NCBI GenBank assembly: GCA_028673005.1
Contig: CM054115.1
Coordinates: 2,356,001-2,420,000, forward strand
DNA: 64,000 nucleotides
Source of the DNA: Tanypteryx hageni
Taxonomy: Eukaryota; Arthropoda; Insecta; Odonata; Petaluridae
Direction of reading: 5' to 3'
A program made the translations under genes and the position numbers. Shown one piece after another: positions 45,109 through 56,042 of this stretch. Below the pieces are notes generated by a model that was not told the origin of the DNA, ran no database searches, and saw nothing but the letters and a program-made list of their open reading frames with translations. How positions within the stretch are numbered: position 1 is the first letter of the stretch; every line of letters starts with the position of its first letter.

Positions 45109-45389
45109 ACGCTCTCTCCTAGCACTCAGCCAGTCCTTTGAGGGCTTCTGGTCTCTTCGTTATGCATTCACCACTAACTATGCATCAGTCTGCATTGCAC
45201 ATTGGCTGTTGGGCATTGGAGATCGGCACAACAGCAACACCTTGGTTTCCACTGTTACAGGAAGAGTTATTGGCATTGACTTTGGTTATTCTTTTGGTTC
45301 ATCTACTCAATTCTTGCCAGTTCCAGAGCTGATGCCCTTCAGGTTGACTCCTCAGATCATAGGACTTAATCAGCCATTTGGTGAAATGG
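45109..45389 (+). CDS. PRKDC: PRKDC exon: catalytic and activation loops
   Basis: 281 bp encoding the heart of the kinase C-lobe. LLGIGDRHNSN (45206-45238) is the PIKK catalytic loop with Asp and His of G-D-R-H. VIGIDFGYSFGSSTQFLPVP (about 45266-45325) holds the metal-binding DFG Asp (45278-45280), and ELMPFRLTPQI follows. This is clearly DNA-PKcs type (FLPVPELMPFRLT). The residue after DFG is Tyr where vertebrate DNA-PKcs has His. The acceptor is TCCTCATAG and the donor ATGG|GTAAGT; phases match both neighbours. Confidence 0.95.
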
Positions 45390-45410
45390 GTAAGTTTATT
45401 ATAGAGAAAA

Positions 45411-46132
45411 TACTGTATTTATTTGCATAAAAGCCACCACTCCATATAAACTGCACCCTTGTGTTTTGAGACTGAATCTAGAAAAAAAGAAAGTTTCCGA
45501 AAATAAGCCGCCCTTCAAAAATCACAATCAGGCATAAAACATACTAATATGTATCATTAACTTTACAAAAATATCAGTAAATATTTATATTGTTTGTAAT
45601 AATAAAGTATTTAAGTAAACGATCAGCAGTATATTAATTTCGTGGGATACAAAGTACAATATTACCAAAAATCTCAGAATGCAGATTTTACCCGAACATG
45701 CTACATGTGGAAAGCAACAAAAAATCACAACAAATTTCAAACCAAAAGAAACACCACCAAAATGTTTCTTACAATAGAATTATTGGAATATGAGACTAAA
45801 CTGTGATGATGCCATGATATCTGTCAAACTACAGAATTTTTCTCGCAAGCCCCTAGCGCTACCATAGCAATCTCCTTCAAAAACTGACATCTGTAACTCC
45901 ATCATCAATAATAATTTCTTTTCCTTTTTATTTATTTCAGTGATTGTTATGTTTTTATGCATCACAAACTGCACATTGAATCAATCAGCCATTTAGCTAA
46001 GTCATAGTGAATTTTAATGATTATCTTACATTTCTGGATTTTCTGATTTTTTCCTCGCATATAAGCTGCATCCTCATTTTGGAGATGAAAATTTTGAGAA
46101 AAAAGTGCACCTTATATGCAAGTATATTTGAC
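45411..46132. mobile_element. miniature element with pogo-like ends
   Basis: Begins TACTGTATTTATTTGCATAA and ends, read on the other strand, GTCAAATATACTTGCATATA. Inner matches (AAGCCGCCC/GCTGCATCC-like and GAGAAAAAAGTGCACC-like sequence) are mirrored. About 720 bp, no coding sequence. It begins 22 bp after the donor of the preceding PRKDC exon. Confidence 0.55.
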
Positions 46133-46989
46133 TCGCAAAATCTTTTGAATTTTTCATCATAGTCATATGCATGAAAGCATTACTTTTATAAATACTTGAA
46201 AAAGAAGTACTTCTTATTGCATCCTAAAAGCCAACCCAACCTCCTCCATTTTTCAGCATGAAAGTCCATGTTTTATATACTTGTAATCTAAATCGACTCA
46301 CCTCTTTGTCTTATCATATACATTTCTTGGAATTTTCCTTCAGATAAAGTCAAGATCCTGTATAATTCAAATTTCAAAAAGCAACATACAGTAAAATCCC
46401 TTAGTTACACTTTTCTAGAGATTTTGGAAAAAAGTGAAAATTGCGGGAAAGTGTAAATTGCAGGAAAAGGAAAAATAGCTGAACCGATTTTACTTTTAAA
46501 CCCGCTCATTTGTTACAGTAAGACTAACAATATAATCAGTGTTAAAAGAGCTAAGTTTATAAAAATTATATCTATTTATTCACTTATTTAACCAGCACAC
46601 TTTTTAATGCATCACCTTTTTGAACTACGCGAATAATTGCTTCTGGAAAACTGACGCGAAATGCTAATTTGCGAAGTGCAAGTCCTATTTTCCCATAAGA
46701 TGCCCTGTTATTATGAGCTAGTTGTTCCCAGCCAAATAATGCAGTTTAACAGAAACTAAAAGAAAACAACCGCAAATGAAAAACCTAGCATTATAAAATT
46801 AAAAAAATACTTTTAATTACCTTCAAAACCCATAATAGCAAATGAAAACCCAGCATAACAAAGTGATTACACTTCTTTTCATACTTGTACAGTTTACCTA
46901 CACAGAATTTTTCATGTGATTTTCGATCTTCTTTTGTTCATTCTAAGGAAATGGTTTAATTTAAATTGAATTACTGAAATGAAATGTTG
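46133..46989. other. PRKDC intron, no feature recognised
   Basis: AT-rich sequence. No coding region, terminal repeat or tandem repeat was recognised. Confidence 0.5.
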
Positions 46990-47254
46990 AGTAATCATGC
47001 AGGAGGAGTTCAGCTGCCGACTGAACATGATCAATTTTCACCTCAGATGCTTTTCAAGTACATTTTTATATGTATTCCTGATGTGTTTACAATGTGACAA
47101 GTATCTTGTATCACTTAACAGACATGCGGATTGTACGGTGATTTTTTGAAACACGATTTTACGACTTTTTAAAATTACTATTACTCGAATATAATGCTAC
47201 TTTTAAAATGTCATTCTTTGGAAAAAACACAGTGTTATATTCGGGGCAATATGG
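46990..47254 (-). mobile_element. pogo-like transposon fragment, inverted partner of 13247-13510
   Basis: Read on the minus strand from 47254 it starts CCATATTGCCCCGAATATAA and follows the first 250 bp of the element at 13247. Shared phrases include AACACTGTG/AACACGG, AAAATCGTGTTT-like, GATACTTGTCACATTG-like and ATCAAGTTCAATCGG-like sequence. Only this 5' portion is present. Confidence 0.7.
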
Positions 47255-47605
47255 CAATTTAAATTACAACAAATTACAAATTAACTTAAATTTAATTATA
47301 AACTGTGTGAGCCAAGGGGCAGAATTTGAGTGGAAAGGGTAAAAACATCATAGCGCCAAACTTGAACATCTTTTCAATAGCATTCATACTTGATTCAACG
47401 AGTAAATAACATAAATAGTATTTCCATATCTAGGTGCGCTGTATAGCATGCTCTGCTATCCCTGTTACCCATCCCTGGTCATAACAAACCACTGTGTTCA
47501 TTGCTCAGTGCTGTTTCTACCATCTTAGTATACAGTTGTGTAATGTAATGCAGGGCTTTTCCCAGTGTTTTAAATTACTGTTGCCATTTTGCCCATCTTG
47601 TAGAA
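47255..47605. other. PRKDC intron between pogo fragment and Jerky gene
   Basis: May contain the 5' untranslated part of the Jerky-like element; no terminal repeat was identified. Confidence 0.4.
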
Positions 47606-48120
47606 ATGTCCAAAAAGCCTAAGCACAGTTCGTGTTTGTTAAAAGATAAGTTAGAATTGCTCAAACGCATCGACAAAGGCGAAAGTGAGACCAAACTAGC
47701 CTTAGAGTTTGGTGTTGGTAAAGCAACCATTAGTGACTGGAAAAAGAATCATACCAAAACTGAGCTATTTTGTGCCACTATTAGTGTTGAATCTCTTGGC
47801 AATCGTCACACATCGAAAGTGTCATCATTCAACAAAGTTGATGATGTGTTATTTTTGTAGTTTATACAACAAAGGGAAGGAGGAACTCCCCTAAGTGGGC
47901 CTATCATTCAAGAGCAAACTCTCCAGCTGAACAGTCTACTTGAACATGATCCTAACTTGACTACTAATAATGGTTGGTTGGTTCGCTGGAAAAAAGACAT
48001 TGAGTGTGCCAACTGACTATATGTGGGGAAAACTTGTCCTCGAATCAGGCTGCAGCAGACGAGTACAAAATACAATTAAAAAATTTGGTTAGCTCTTTAA
48101 ACTTAATGCCAAAGCAAATC
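47606..48120 (+). pseudogene. Jerky/pogo-type transposase, 5' half
   Basis: From the ATG at 47606: LLKDKLELLKRIDKGESETK, LALEFGVGKATISDWKKN (psq/CENP-B helix-turn-helix). Then across frameshifts come SGPIIQEQTLQLNSLLEHDP, NNGWLVRWKKD (second DNA-binding domain) and NQAAADEYKIQLKNLVSS with NLMPKQI. This matches Jerky-like transposase-derived proteins. The sequence stops at a TA (48121-48122) where a mariner begins and resumes after it. Confidence 0.8.
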
Positions 48121-48122
48121 TA

Positions 48123-49122
48123 TGAGGGTTGAATGAAAAGTAGTGGCAACACTGCTGCCGAATGCGTAGAATGGTTGTAAATTGTCTGTTAGTGCACAGG
48201 GCTGCTAGGAGGCCATGCCTCGGATGTTCACAGTAAGTTTCATGCCTCTAAAGCAGTAAAGTGCACGTGAAAAAGCCGGGGAAGTCAACTACTCATAACA
48301 CAGCACCCTAAGATATGTTCATGAAGTTGGAACAGCATTTCTGGATCAAAATAGAGGTCGCATGTAGTCATAGTGCAAAGGACTGTTGGCGTGGTTTGCA
48401 GGAAGCATGTAGTGATGATGTGTTTCTATATCAAACTGTCGCATGATGGGTAAAAGCATTTTGCCAGGGTCGGGACACTATGCAGGGTAATCATCGTGCA
48501 TGGCAGCCCACTATTCTGGACAAGCAGGTGCAGCTCATAAAGTCACTGCTGGAAGTGGACAGGCAATGGACAATGCGCCAGTTGGCTGTGAAAGTTGGAA
48601 TAAGGCAATTTACAATTTGTCACATCATTAAAGACATCATCGGGATGCGTAAAATTGCATCATGTTGGGTCCCACACCACCTTACCAAGGAGCAAAAGTG
48701 GCACAGGTATGCCATTGCTAACCTCCATCTTGAATGGTACCACAACAAAGGGGATACATTCATGTGCCGTATCATAGCCCTTGACAAAACCTGGGCATGC
48801 TGGCAATGGGAAACTTTAGAGCATCCTCCCTACTCCTCATACATGAATCCATGTGATTTTGATCTGTTCTCGAAGATGGAGGAACCACTCTGAGGCATGT
48901 GGCTTTGCAGTCTGGAAGAGGTAATGTGGGCAGTTGGGAGGTCTCTTGCAACTATCAACAGGAATCGATCTGCTGATGGCATCCGTCGCCTCCCACAGAT
49001 TTGAGACAAGGGTGATCACATGGAAGGTGACTATATTTAAGGCATGTGATGTCAGTTTTCATTGAAATAAAAGTTGTCTTGACATACCACACTTGTTGCC
49101 ACTATTTTTCATTCAACCCTTG
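48123..49122 (+). mobile_element. mariner element, about 1.0 kb, inserted in Jerky gene
   Basis: Flanked by TA (48121-48122 and 49123-49124). The termini are TGAGGGTTGAATGAAAAGTA and, on the other strand, CAAGGGTTGAATGAAAAATA, continuing together into GTGGCAACA. The length and ends fit a mariner (IS630/Tc1 superfamily). The transposase inside is defective. The interrupted Jerky coding sequence resumes at 49125. Confidence 0.9.
48312..48893 (+). pseudogene. mariner transposase with internal deletion
   Basis: The N-terminal helix-turn-helix region includes SAKDCWRGLQEACSDDVFLY and VKAFCQGRD, followed by QLAVKVGIRQFTICHIIKD. KIASCWVPHHLTKEQKWHR (the linker with W-V-P-H-x-L) is clear. The first catalytic block reads ALDKTWA (DETW usual). 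The second catalytic block is missing because the sequence jumps to LEHPPYSSYMNPCDFDLF, where the third Asp of the PDLNP motif is also replaced. One stop (TGA near 48447) precedes. Non-functional. Confidence 0.85.
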
Positions 49123-49124
49123 TA

Positions 49125-49330
49125 ATTGTTAAATTTTTAAATACTCTATTCTAAGAGTCTGGCATCTCAAAAAAAGCAATGTGCCTCTGGTTTCAAAGTA
49201 AACAAGGAATGTCTAACTGTGCTAACATATTCCAATGTAACCGGCACACATAAGTTGCCACTCATGGTTATAGGAAAATCTGCGAAACCTAGAGCATTTA
49301 AGAACCTCGTTTTTACTTTCCTAATTAAAC
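49125..49330 (+). pseudogene. Jerky/pogo-type transposase, 3' half
   Basis: After the mariner the frame gives, with one shift, LASQKK and GFKVNKECLTVLTYSNVTGT, then HKLPLMVIGKSAKPRAFKNL. This is the Jerky/pogo DDE segment just after the first catalytic Asp. The Asp block itself is decayed next to the mariner insertion. Coding fades after 49330. Confidence 0.8.
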
Positions 49331-50009
49331 TACTCTATCAATGACTATTTAAATGATACTTGACTGAAATGTGAAAGCAAGAATTCATCATCACTTGTGT
49401 CTTTTTATTTATGGCAAATATGTGAATTATTGCTATTTTTCTGCACTTATGGTCTTTTAAGCAAAATCAGAATTATTATTTTTTATTAATATTTTTATCA
49501 TCGTTGACTTATTTAATATAGCAACTTATATTGTGACTTCTCTTTCATCAAAATTTGCTTATAAATATGCTCTCCTGGGCATCAATTCTGTACATGTTTT
49601 TCACTGACTATTACATTTATATAGCATTTAACTGTCTGGCTTGTCCTATATCAATGTTATTGATCTTTGGATGAAATAAATTACTATTGTTATTATTAAT
49701 GCAAATTACTATATTGATAATGTTTGTGATTAATTTCTTTTGATAACTAAGCAAGATGTTTGACATGTGGCTGGTGCATTTATAGTGATTACCCAATATT
49801 AAACAAACCACAGAACATACATTTTGCTGTACCATCAGAAACAGTGAACAAAACAAAAAATGTTTTTCTAAATCATGTATGTGTTTTTGGTTGTGAAAAT
49901 GGTATGAGCTATATGAGTAAATAGAGAGGGGCAATAAAAGTGGTTCAACGTAAAACATCCTGTGACACAATTCTTTGTCATTGCCCTTATAGCATAGGGT
50001 CATTTCCTG
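49331..50009. other. PRKDC intron, nothing recognised
   Basis: AT-rich sequence; the minus-strand open frame 49617-50012 has no family motif. Confidence 0.5.
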
Positions 50010-50017
50010 CAAAGTTC

Positions 50018-50205
50018 AACGGCCCTGGTAGAGGGATGGCTAGCGCGTCTGGCTCCCAATGCCAGGGTCGCAGGTTCGAATCCCGCCTTGGTCATGGATG
50101 TTTGTGATTGTATATGTTAGAGTTATTAATAATTCTATTAAAATACATGTAATTGGGGTTAACCTGTATGTATTAAATAAATTATTATTATTATTATTAT
50201 TGTTT
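50018..50205 (+). mobile_element. tRNA-derived SINE
   Basis: The head (50021-50094) resembles a tRNA: an A-box-like TGGCTAGCGCG (50037-50047), a CTGGC/GCCAG anticodon-type stem and a perfect B box GGTTCGAATCC (50073-50083). There is no matched acceptor stem of a functional tRNA. A unique body follows, then an (ATT)n tail (about 50180-50205). Internal Pol III promoter plus tail is the SINE architecture. Confidence 0.75.
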
Positions 50206-50401
50206 TCAGGAAGTGCTGCAGCAGACCCCTAGTAATATTTAAAAATAAAAGAAGCCAGTGTTATTTAGTACTGATTTTTAGTTTGCTTGAATGTTTCAGA
50301 ACTATTTGCAGTATGTTTCTTTATTTACCTTTGTTCCCTAGTTCACTATATTTTTGAGGTAACTTAAAAAAACTGCAGAGTAGCTTATATACAGGTTCAT
50401 T

Positions 50402-51137
50402 TACCGTATTTACCCGAATTCAAGACGAGGTTTTTTTCCAAATTTCAGCTTGCGAATATCGGGGGTTGTCTTAAATTTGAGCACGAAGTCATATACCATC
50501 AATACATCGTGGTAAATTGATTACGTGTCAATTCACTGTGCTTCAATTAATCAACTTGTTGACCATCAATACACCGCTCGACAAACTCATCACAAGTCAA
50601 TTCATTGCTAGAAAAATTCATCGCGTGACAATTTTGTTGCGAGACAAATTCGTCGCGTGACAAATTGGAAGGCGAGACACCATGAAGAATTTGTTGAGAG
50701 ATAAATTTACTTGCAATGAGTTTGTCGTGCGATGTATTGATGCTCGATGAACTAACCATGATGAATTGATGCACGATGAAATGACCGCGACAAGAACTGT
50801 AGGAAGTATGGTTACGCGTTTAATTGATGTTTTTTAAACAAATGAAACAAGATAAAATAACTATTTTTCATTGCAAACTTAACGATCTGGAATTCAATTA
50901 ATAAAGTCTTAATTTTAAAAATATTTTTAAAATTCTTTTTTATTTCAGAACAAATTTGTAACAAACAATCAATTAATTAACTAGTATACCTATACTGAAT
51001 ACATGCATTCGAAATATACACCAAATACAGTCTGTGAGAAATTAGGTCAAAATCTTTTTTCTGTTTTGACGGTCTGCTAAAAGGGGAGGGGGGTCACCTT
51101 AGATTTGGGGTTGTCTTGGATTCTGGTAAATGCAGTA
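50402..51137. mobile_element. miniature element with pogo-like ends
   Basis: Left TACCGTATTTACCCGAATTC; right, on the other strand, TACTGCATTTACCAGAATCC; then AAGAC(G/A)A-G/CCCC. Both start with TA, 736 bp apart. The interior (50490-50770) is an array of short AATTCGTCGCG-type repeats in both orientations. No transposase remains. Confidence 0.75.
50490..50770. repeat. array of short AATTCATCGCGTGACAA-type repeats
   Basis: Fifteen or so degenerate copies of a 17-19 bp motif around AATTCGTCGCGTGACAA and its reverse complement, CpG-bearing in an AT-rich region. Related arrays lie in both inverted arms (28430-28510 and 35935-36060). Confidence 0.65.
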
Positions 51138-52948
51138 TTTTACTATTCTCAGTCTTGATAAAGAACAATGTGGCATATAAAGGGGTGACTTGTATTCTAG
51201 TAAATACTTTATGTAAGCATTCATTTTTTTATTTACAGACTAAGTGCATAAATGCAGCTAAAATAAAATATTTAAAATAGGTTTTTGATACGAATTTTAC
51301 AATAAAATAACATTCTTATCGGTTTCCTTTGGTGCATCTAAATTTTGATGAAATAACTTGAGTATTTTATCAAGTAACAATCTATTTTGATTATCTAATA
51401 AGTTGTTGAGAATTTTAAATTTAAAAAATATAATATGAACAGAAAAAAATGCAAGGCTCTTGAATACCATATTCACTTATGTAATTTCTCTCATTTCACT
51501 TTCTTAAAACCCCTTTCTGAGGATGAAATAGTCAATTTTTCCCTAAATAATTTCTCCATCTTTAATACAGTTTACTTGTATGGCAATAGCTATAAATGGA
51601 ATGTTATACATTTCCTTGTAAATTGATGAAATTAATTTCTCATATTTTTCATCCCAGTCTTATTGCTGATGCCATTGACATTTGTTGAAACTTAACTGCA
51701 TAATTTCCCTCCCTGTTTCAGATTTAAATTATTAAAGAAAGAAGGAGAAAATTAGGCAAGTAAATGTGGTGGTTAAATGCTCATCTTACTGCAGAGCTAA
51801 TACCTATTAACCACTTGACTGTGCATGACGATCATACTTGTCATGAGCACAGTGGCCACCATTTGGGAGTGACGGTTATTTACGTCATAAAGGTTTTTTT
51901 TCATCTTTCTCTATGGGCACGACGAGATATTTTGTCATGAGCTTCCTCCCGTATTCCTTGGTCCTTTAGGTTCACATTCATGCAAACAGATGGCATTTAG
52001 GCCAAATTTTAGGAGATTTATAACCTTTGTCGTGAAACCCTGCATGTGTTGTGGGGTTGCATATATGCACCGCCCAGTTGGCAATTTTTAGATGTACAAT
52101 AAAATCTATTTTGCATAGACATGCGAACTCAGACATTAGGAATTTTTACCCATTTTTCTTCTTTGACACATCTTGTGTTTTTAACAGTTTAGCTTCTTTG
52201 GCACATCTGGTTAACTAGGGCTTATAAATATTTCCCACTACCCCTACCCACTACATTATATTTGAAATGCGCTTTTTCATAGAGAGATTAATTTTCCCAT
52301 CAACTTAGTAGTATGAGCATCAAAAGTTAACACGTTAGTTAGGAAATTTCAGTGTAACTTTTTTATTTTATTTTTCTGAAAAATCTTTGCTAAATTATTG
52401 TTCTTCTAATAGTGAATATTGTGAAATGGCTTCTACAAGTAAATTGCCAAAGATTTCAAATTAAGATATTCCCAAAATTTTTTAAATAACGTAATAAATT
52501 GTTATTTTACGCATTTTAATATGTTACTGTAAATTGATTGAATTATTTGTGGGGTACCTAGACTGTCTACATGTAAGCGAATACATCATTTTTAGGACTT
52601 TTATTTTTAACTAATTCATCAGTTTTATTGTTATTTTATATCTTTTATTATAAATAATTGTTTTCTCTTTTTTCCTCAATATCAAATAGGATATGGACTA
52701 CTGCTTTGTAATTGATTTGTCTGAAAACATTTTTAAAAACTTTGGTTCAAAAAGCAATAAAAATTTAATTGTTTAACAAATTAATTGTTAATAACAAATT
52801 GTGAATTGACGAATTTTTAATATGCTATTGTAAATTGATTAAATTCTTGGGGGAAACCTAGACTATATAGAAGCGGATAATTATAATTAGTAGAAGTACA
52901 AATTTTATGCTAAATCCAACATTTACTGCTGCATCACTCCTTTGATTG
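51138..52948. other. PRKDC intron, mostly featureless
   Basis: A further decayed pogo-like terminus may lie near 51180-51206. TTAA at 51807-51810 is followed by CCACTTGACTGTGCATGACG, resembling the ends of the piggyBac at 15242-20222, and is listed in the findings. No gene is seen. Confidence 0.5.
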
Positions 52949-52952
52949 TTAA

Positions 52953-54471
52953 CCCCTTGGGTGGGGTAAGCGACTTTAGTTGCATGCCAAAATCCATCAT
53001 TTGAAGGGGAGCGTGACTTAAGTTGCGCATCAGAAAAATGCTGATTTTTTGGTGGGAAAAGCAACTACAGTATCACATCCTTTCATAGGCTATTCTGTAT
53101 GCCTCTGTCATCTTCTGGGATCTTTGTTTACTTCCACGCATCAAAGAGAAACCCAGTGTAAGCGTTTTAGTTGCATGCAATTTCGGCGCTGATTTTCAAT
53201 GAGTTTTCATAATGAAATACTTTGAAAATTTTTAAGTTTTATCATATGTTTTGACTTCTTATATATTTATTGCAATTAATTTTGTTTTTCCTTTTATTTA
53301 TCACTATGTATTAGAGATAATTTTTATCAAAATCTCTAACTTTCCGAAATATTGCATTATGTACTATATTTTTTATAATTATTATTATTCAACAGGAGTT
53401 TATGTGAAATAAAAAATGAACAAATAAATATACCTTGACTTTCTTTGGATGGCAAGAAAACAAACTTTCATTCTTTTAGGCATTCGTTGTTTCAAGTCTC
53501 GAACTCCTACGATGATTCTAAGTACCTAATTTTAATATGCGAATGATTAATGTTCTACATTCAAATGTATTCCTTCTCGTAAATATTGTAATGAATGTTG
53601 TTTACATTTGTTGCTATGAAAAGAATTTCTCCTCTCTCTCTCTGTTGTACTAATTGTAAGAGCATTCAAAGCACGCTTTCACCCATAAGGATTGACATAA
53701 CAATAGGATTTTGAGGTTTAACGATGTAATTGGTTGGCAAGGCAACATCCCAATTAAATGCCAAGATTTCCCCAAAATATGTGAATTAAATGTTTAACAT
53801 AAGAAATTTCGAACTGTAGGCGGGAAGAGATGAGCAAAATAAAAAACTTAATAGTCTTTTCTGTAAAATGAGCTAGATCCAAAGATCATAGGTCAATTCT
53901 TTCTAATTTAGATCTCAAAAATAATACAAGCCTGCAAGTCAAAAAGTCGAATTTTACGTGTTATCATATGGGAAATAGAAATGCCTACCTCAGAGTCAAA
54001 CCTAGGACTATTTTCGAGATCTTCTTTTGGCATCATCTTACAATATGTGAATCAATCATTCCAGCCAAATATCAAAAATGTATCTCGTTCCATTATTGAG
54101 TTATTCACAGTTTTATAGCGTGACAGAGGGAGCCATAAAGGGACAGAAGTAGTCTTTTATTATTGTTAGATTTAACAACAAAATAGAATTTTATATTTAT
54201 ATGCTTGCAAAATGCATATTTGGATTTATGTTAATTCTTATTTATGCTCATATGACGTTTTATGTAAATTTTTTATCTTGGGAAAATTACACCAATTCCA
54301 AAAAACTGAAAATATGCGAAAAAAATATTTTTTATTTTTTACGAAACATTGTTTCTGTAAGTCATAAATAATCGTAGGCATTAATAAAAGTTAGTTTTTA
54401 AATTAATTATATGTGTAGATTTGCTCCACACCAGATGAAAGTTAATGAAAATTTTCTGCCTGCTTAAGGGG
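52953..54471. mobile_element. possible piggyBac-like non-autonomous element
   Basis: Bounded by TTAA (52949-52952 and 54472-54475) with C-rich ends: left CCCCTTGGGTGGGG, right on the other strand CCCCTTAAGCAGGC. About 1.5 kb without transposase. The end similarity is partial, so the pairing is tentative. Confidence 0.45.
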
Positions 54472-54911
54472 TTAAATATTGCTTATCGTAAAATCAAATT
54501 CATTGGTGATTTTAATTTATTCTACTATTAAATTTATGAGAAGTTTTGGTACAAAATATTTTGACATTTATTTTTAATTGTTAATAATAGTTTTTTGTTA
54601 ACAAATTATTTGTTAAAACAATTATATACTTTACGAATTTTTAATACATTATTGCAAATATGAACAAATTGCTTTATATATTAAAAATAAATATATGGTA
54701 AGAGGTAATATAAAAAAAGATACATTTCACTCCTGACTCCGCATCTGAAGTGCACTTCTAGTCTCTTGCTTCCCCCAGTCAAGAGATTAAGTGACTCTTA
54801 TTTCTTTTTATTACATGTATTTGATTTAAAGGATATATTTTTTTATGGAATCCATTTTCACCTATTTTAAATATTTTTCAGTTCAATTTACTGCTTCTTG
54901 GCACTTTATAG

Positions 54912-55067
54912 GTTTAATGAGGGAAGCTATGGTCCATACCTTGAGAATACTACAGAAGAATTATGATATTCTCCTTTCTACTATGGATGTGTTTGTAAAG
55001 GAGCCTTCTGTTGACTGGCTTGAGAATGCAAGGAAGCAAGCTAAGGCTGATGGAATGTCAGATTTAG
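54912..55067 (+). CDS. PRKDC: PRKDC exon: kinase C-lobe end
   Basis: 156 bp; the first two bases complete the Gly codon begun at 45389. It encodes LMREAMVHTLRILQKNYDIL and LSTMDVFVKEPSVDWLENAR, then KQAKADGMSDL. T-M-D-V-F-V-K-E-P-S-x-D-W is highly characteristic of DNA-PKcs just before the end of the kinase domain. The acceptor is TTTATAG and the donor TTAG|GTGATA. The following exon, which should carry the FATC domain, was not found before 64000, so the gene continues to the right. Confidence 0.95.
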
Positions 55068-55445
55068 GTGATATCATCTTATTATTATTATTTTTAAAAT
55101 TTATCCATCTTCTCATAAACAGGTTACCAAAATTTAGAGTGCATGAACTTCATTTTATAGTTATTATGGTATAATTATTTTTATTATTTAATTATTATAT
55201 TACTGTACGTTGGCCATAATAGAAAAAGTTTCCTAAAATGGGCCAACAAGCATAATTCCTAATTCAGTTTTTATATTGCTTTTTTGTAATCATGTTTTTA
55301 GAAAATAACCGTAATATTTCCTTTATATTTTAAATAATAATAATATTTATTTGACATTAGGTATATTACAATGATATAGTCATCATCTTGCGAATACATT
55401 AAAAAAGTATTAAAATGAAAGTAAAGGAAATACAGGGCATGCACA
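55068..55445. other. PRKDC intron, no feature recognised
   Basis: AT-rich with (ATT)n runs near 55077-55093 and 55167-55200. No gene. Confidence 0.5.
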
Positions 55446-55447
55446 TA

Positions 55448-56042
55448 CAGCATTCCCTCGCATAATGACGCTTCATACAATGACGTTTCGTGGTTAGGAT
55501 GCCATAACATTGTGACCCTTTTTCATGCTTAGGACATGTCTACCTCGTGGTTACAAAGCTGGAGAAAAACTTCACACCTATCATTCCCAATAAAAACTCT
55601 CCCCCAGGGTGCAAGGCCTAGGAAGATCACGCAACCACCACTTGTCATAAGAGGCGATTGGTTTAAAATAAGATTTGGGATGATTTTGTTCATTTTTGAC
55701 TTACCTTTCGTTGGATCGTTACACTCCTCAAGAAGTATTTAACATTGATGAAATGGCCTTGTTTTGGAAGTGGATGCCTTCCAGAACATTTATTTCCAAG
55801 GAAGAAAAGACCATTCCTGGATACAAAGTATCTAATGATAGACTGACCTTGTTGTTGGAGGGAAATGCAGCAGGGGAATTTAAAATGAACCCTATGCTTG
55901 TTTATCATTGCAAATCCCCCAGGGATTTGAAAGGAATTTCAATTAGAAACTTGCCAATCACCTGGATGGCCATCAAGAAAGCTTGAGTCACCCAAACAGT
56001 GTTTGAGGAGTGGTTCAACAATAATTTTTTCCCAGCAGTAAC
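55448..56042 (+). mobile_element. Tigger-type transposon fragment
   Basis: Starts after a TA (55446-55447) with CAGCATTCCCTCGCATAATG, a typical Tigger terminus. Transposase fragments follow at 55690-56042. The sequence ends where a miniature element begins at 56043, and no continuation was recognised after 57722. Confidence 0.7.
55720..56042 (+). pseudogene. Tigger transposase fragment
   Basis: Reads VFNIDEMALFWKWMPSRTFI, SKEEKTIPGYKVSNDRLTLL and LEGNAAGEFKMNPMLVYH, followed by LPITWMAIKKA. One stop comes before VTQTVFEEWFNNNFFPAV. This is the DDE block around the first catalytic Asp (N-I-D-E) of TIGD1-like transposases. The N-terminal DNA-binding part is not recognisable upstream. Confidence 0.85.

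Noticed and set aside
50021..50094. Functional tRNA gene
   Set aside because: The B box is perfect, but the acceptor stem is not paired, position 33 of the loop is C rather than T, and the tail is SINE-like.
52953..54471. Firm piggyBac call
   Set aside because: Only TTAA borders and partial end similarity (about nine of fourteen bases) support it; kept as a low-confidence feature.
12237..55067. PRKDC exons as a processed pseudogene
   Set aside because: Introns are present, splice sites are intact, phases agree and no stops occur, so this is a spliced host gene.
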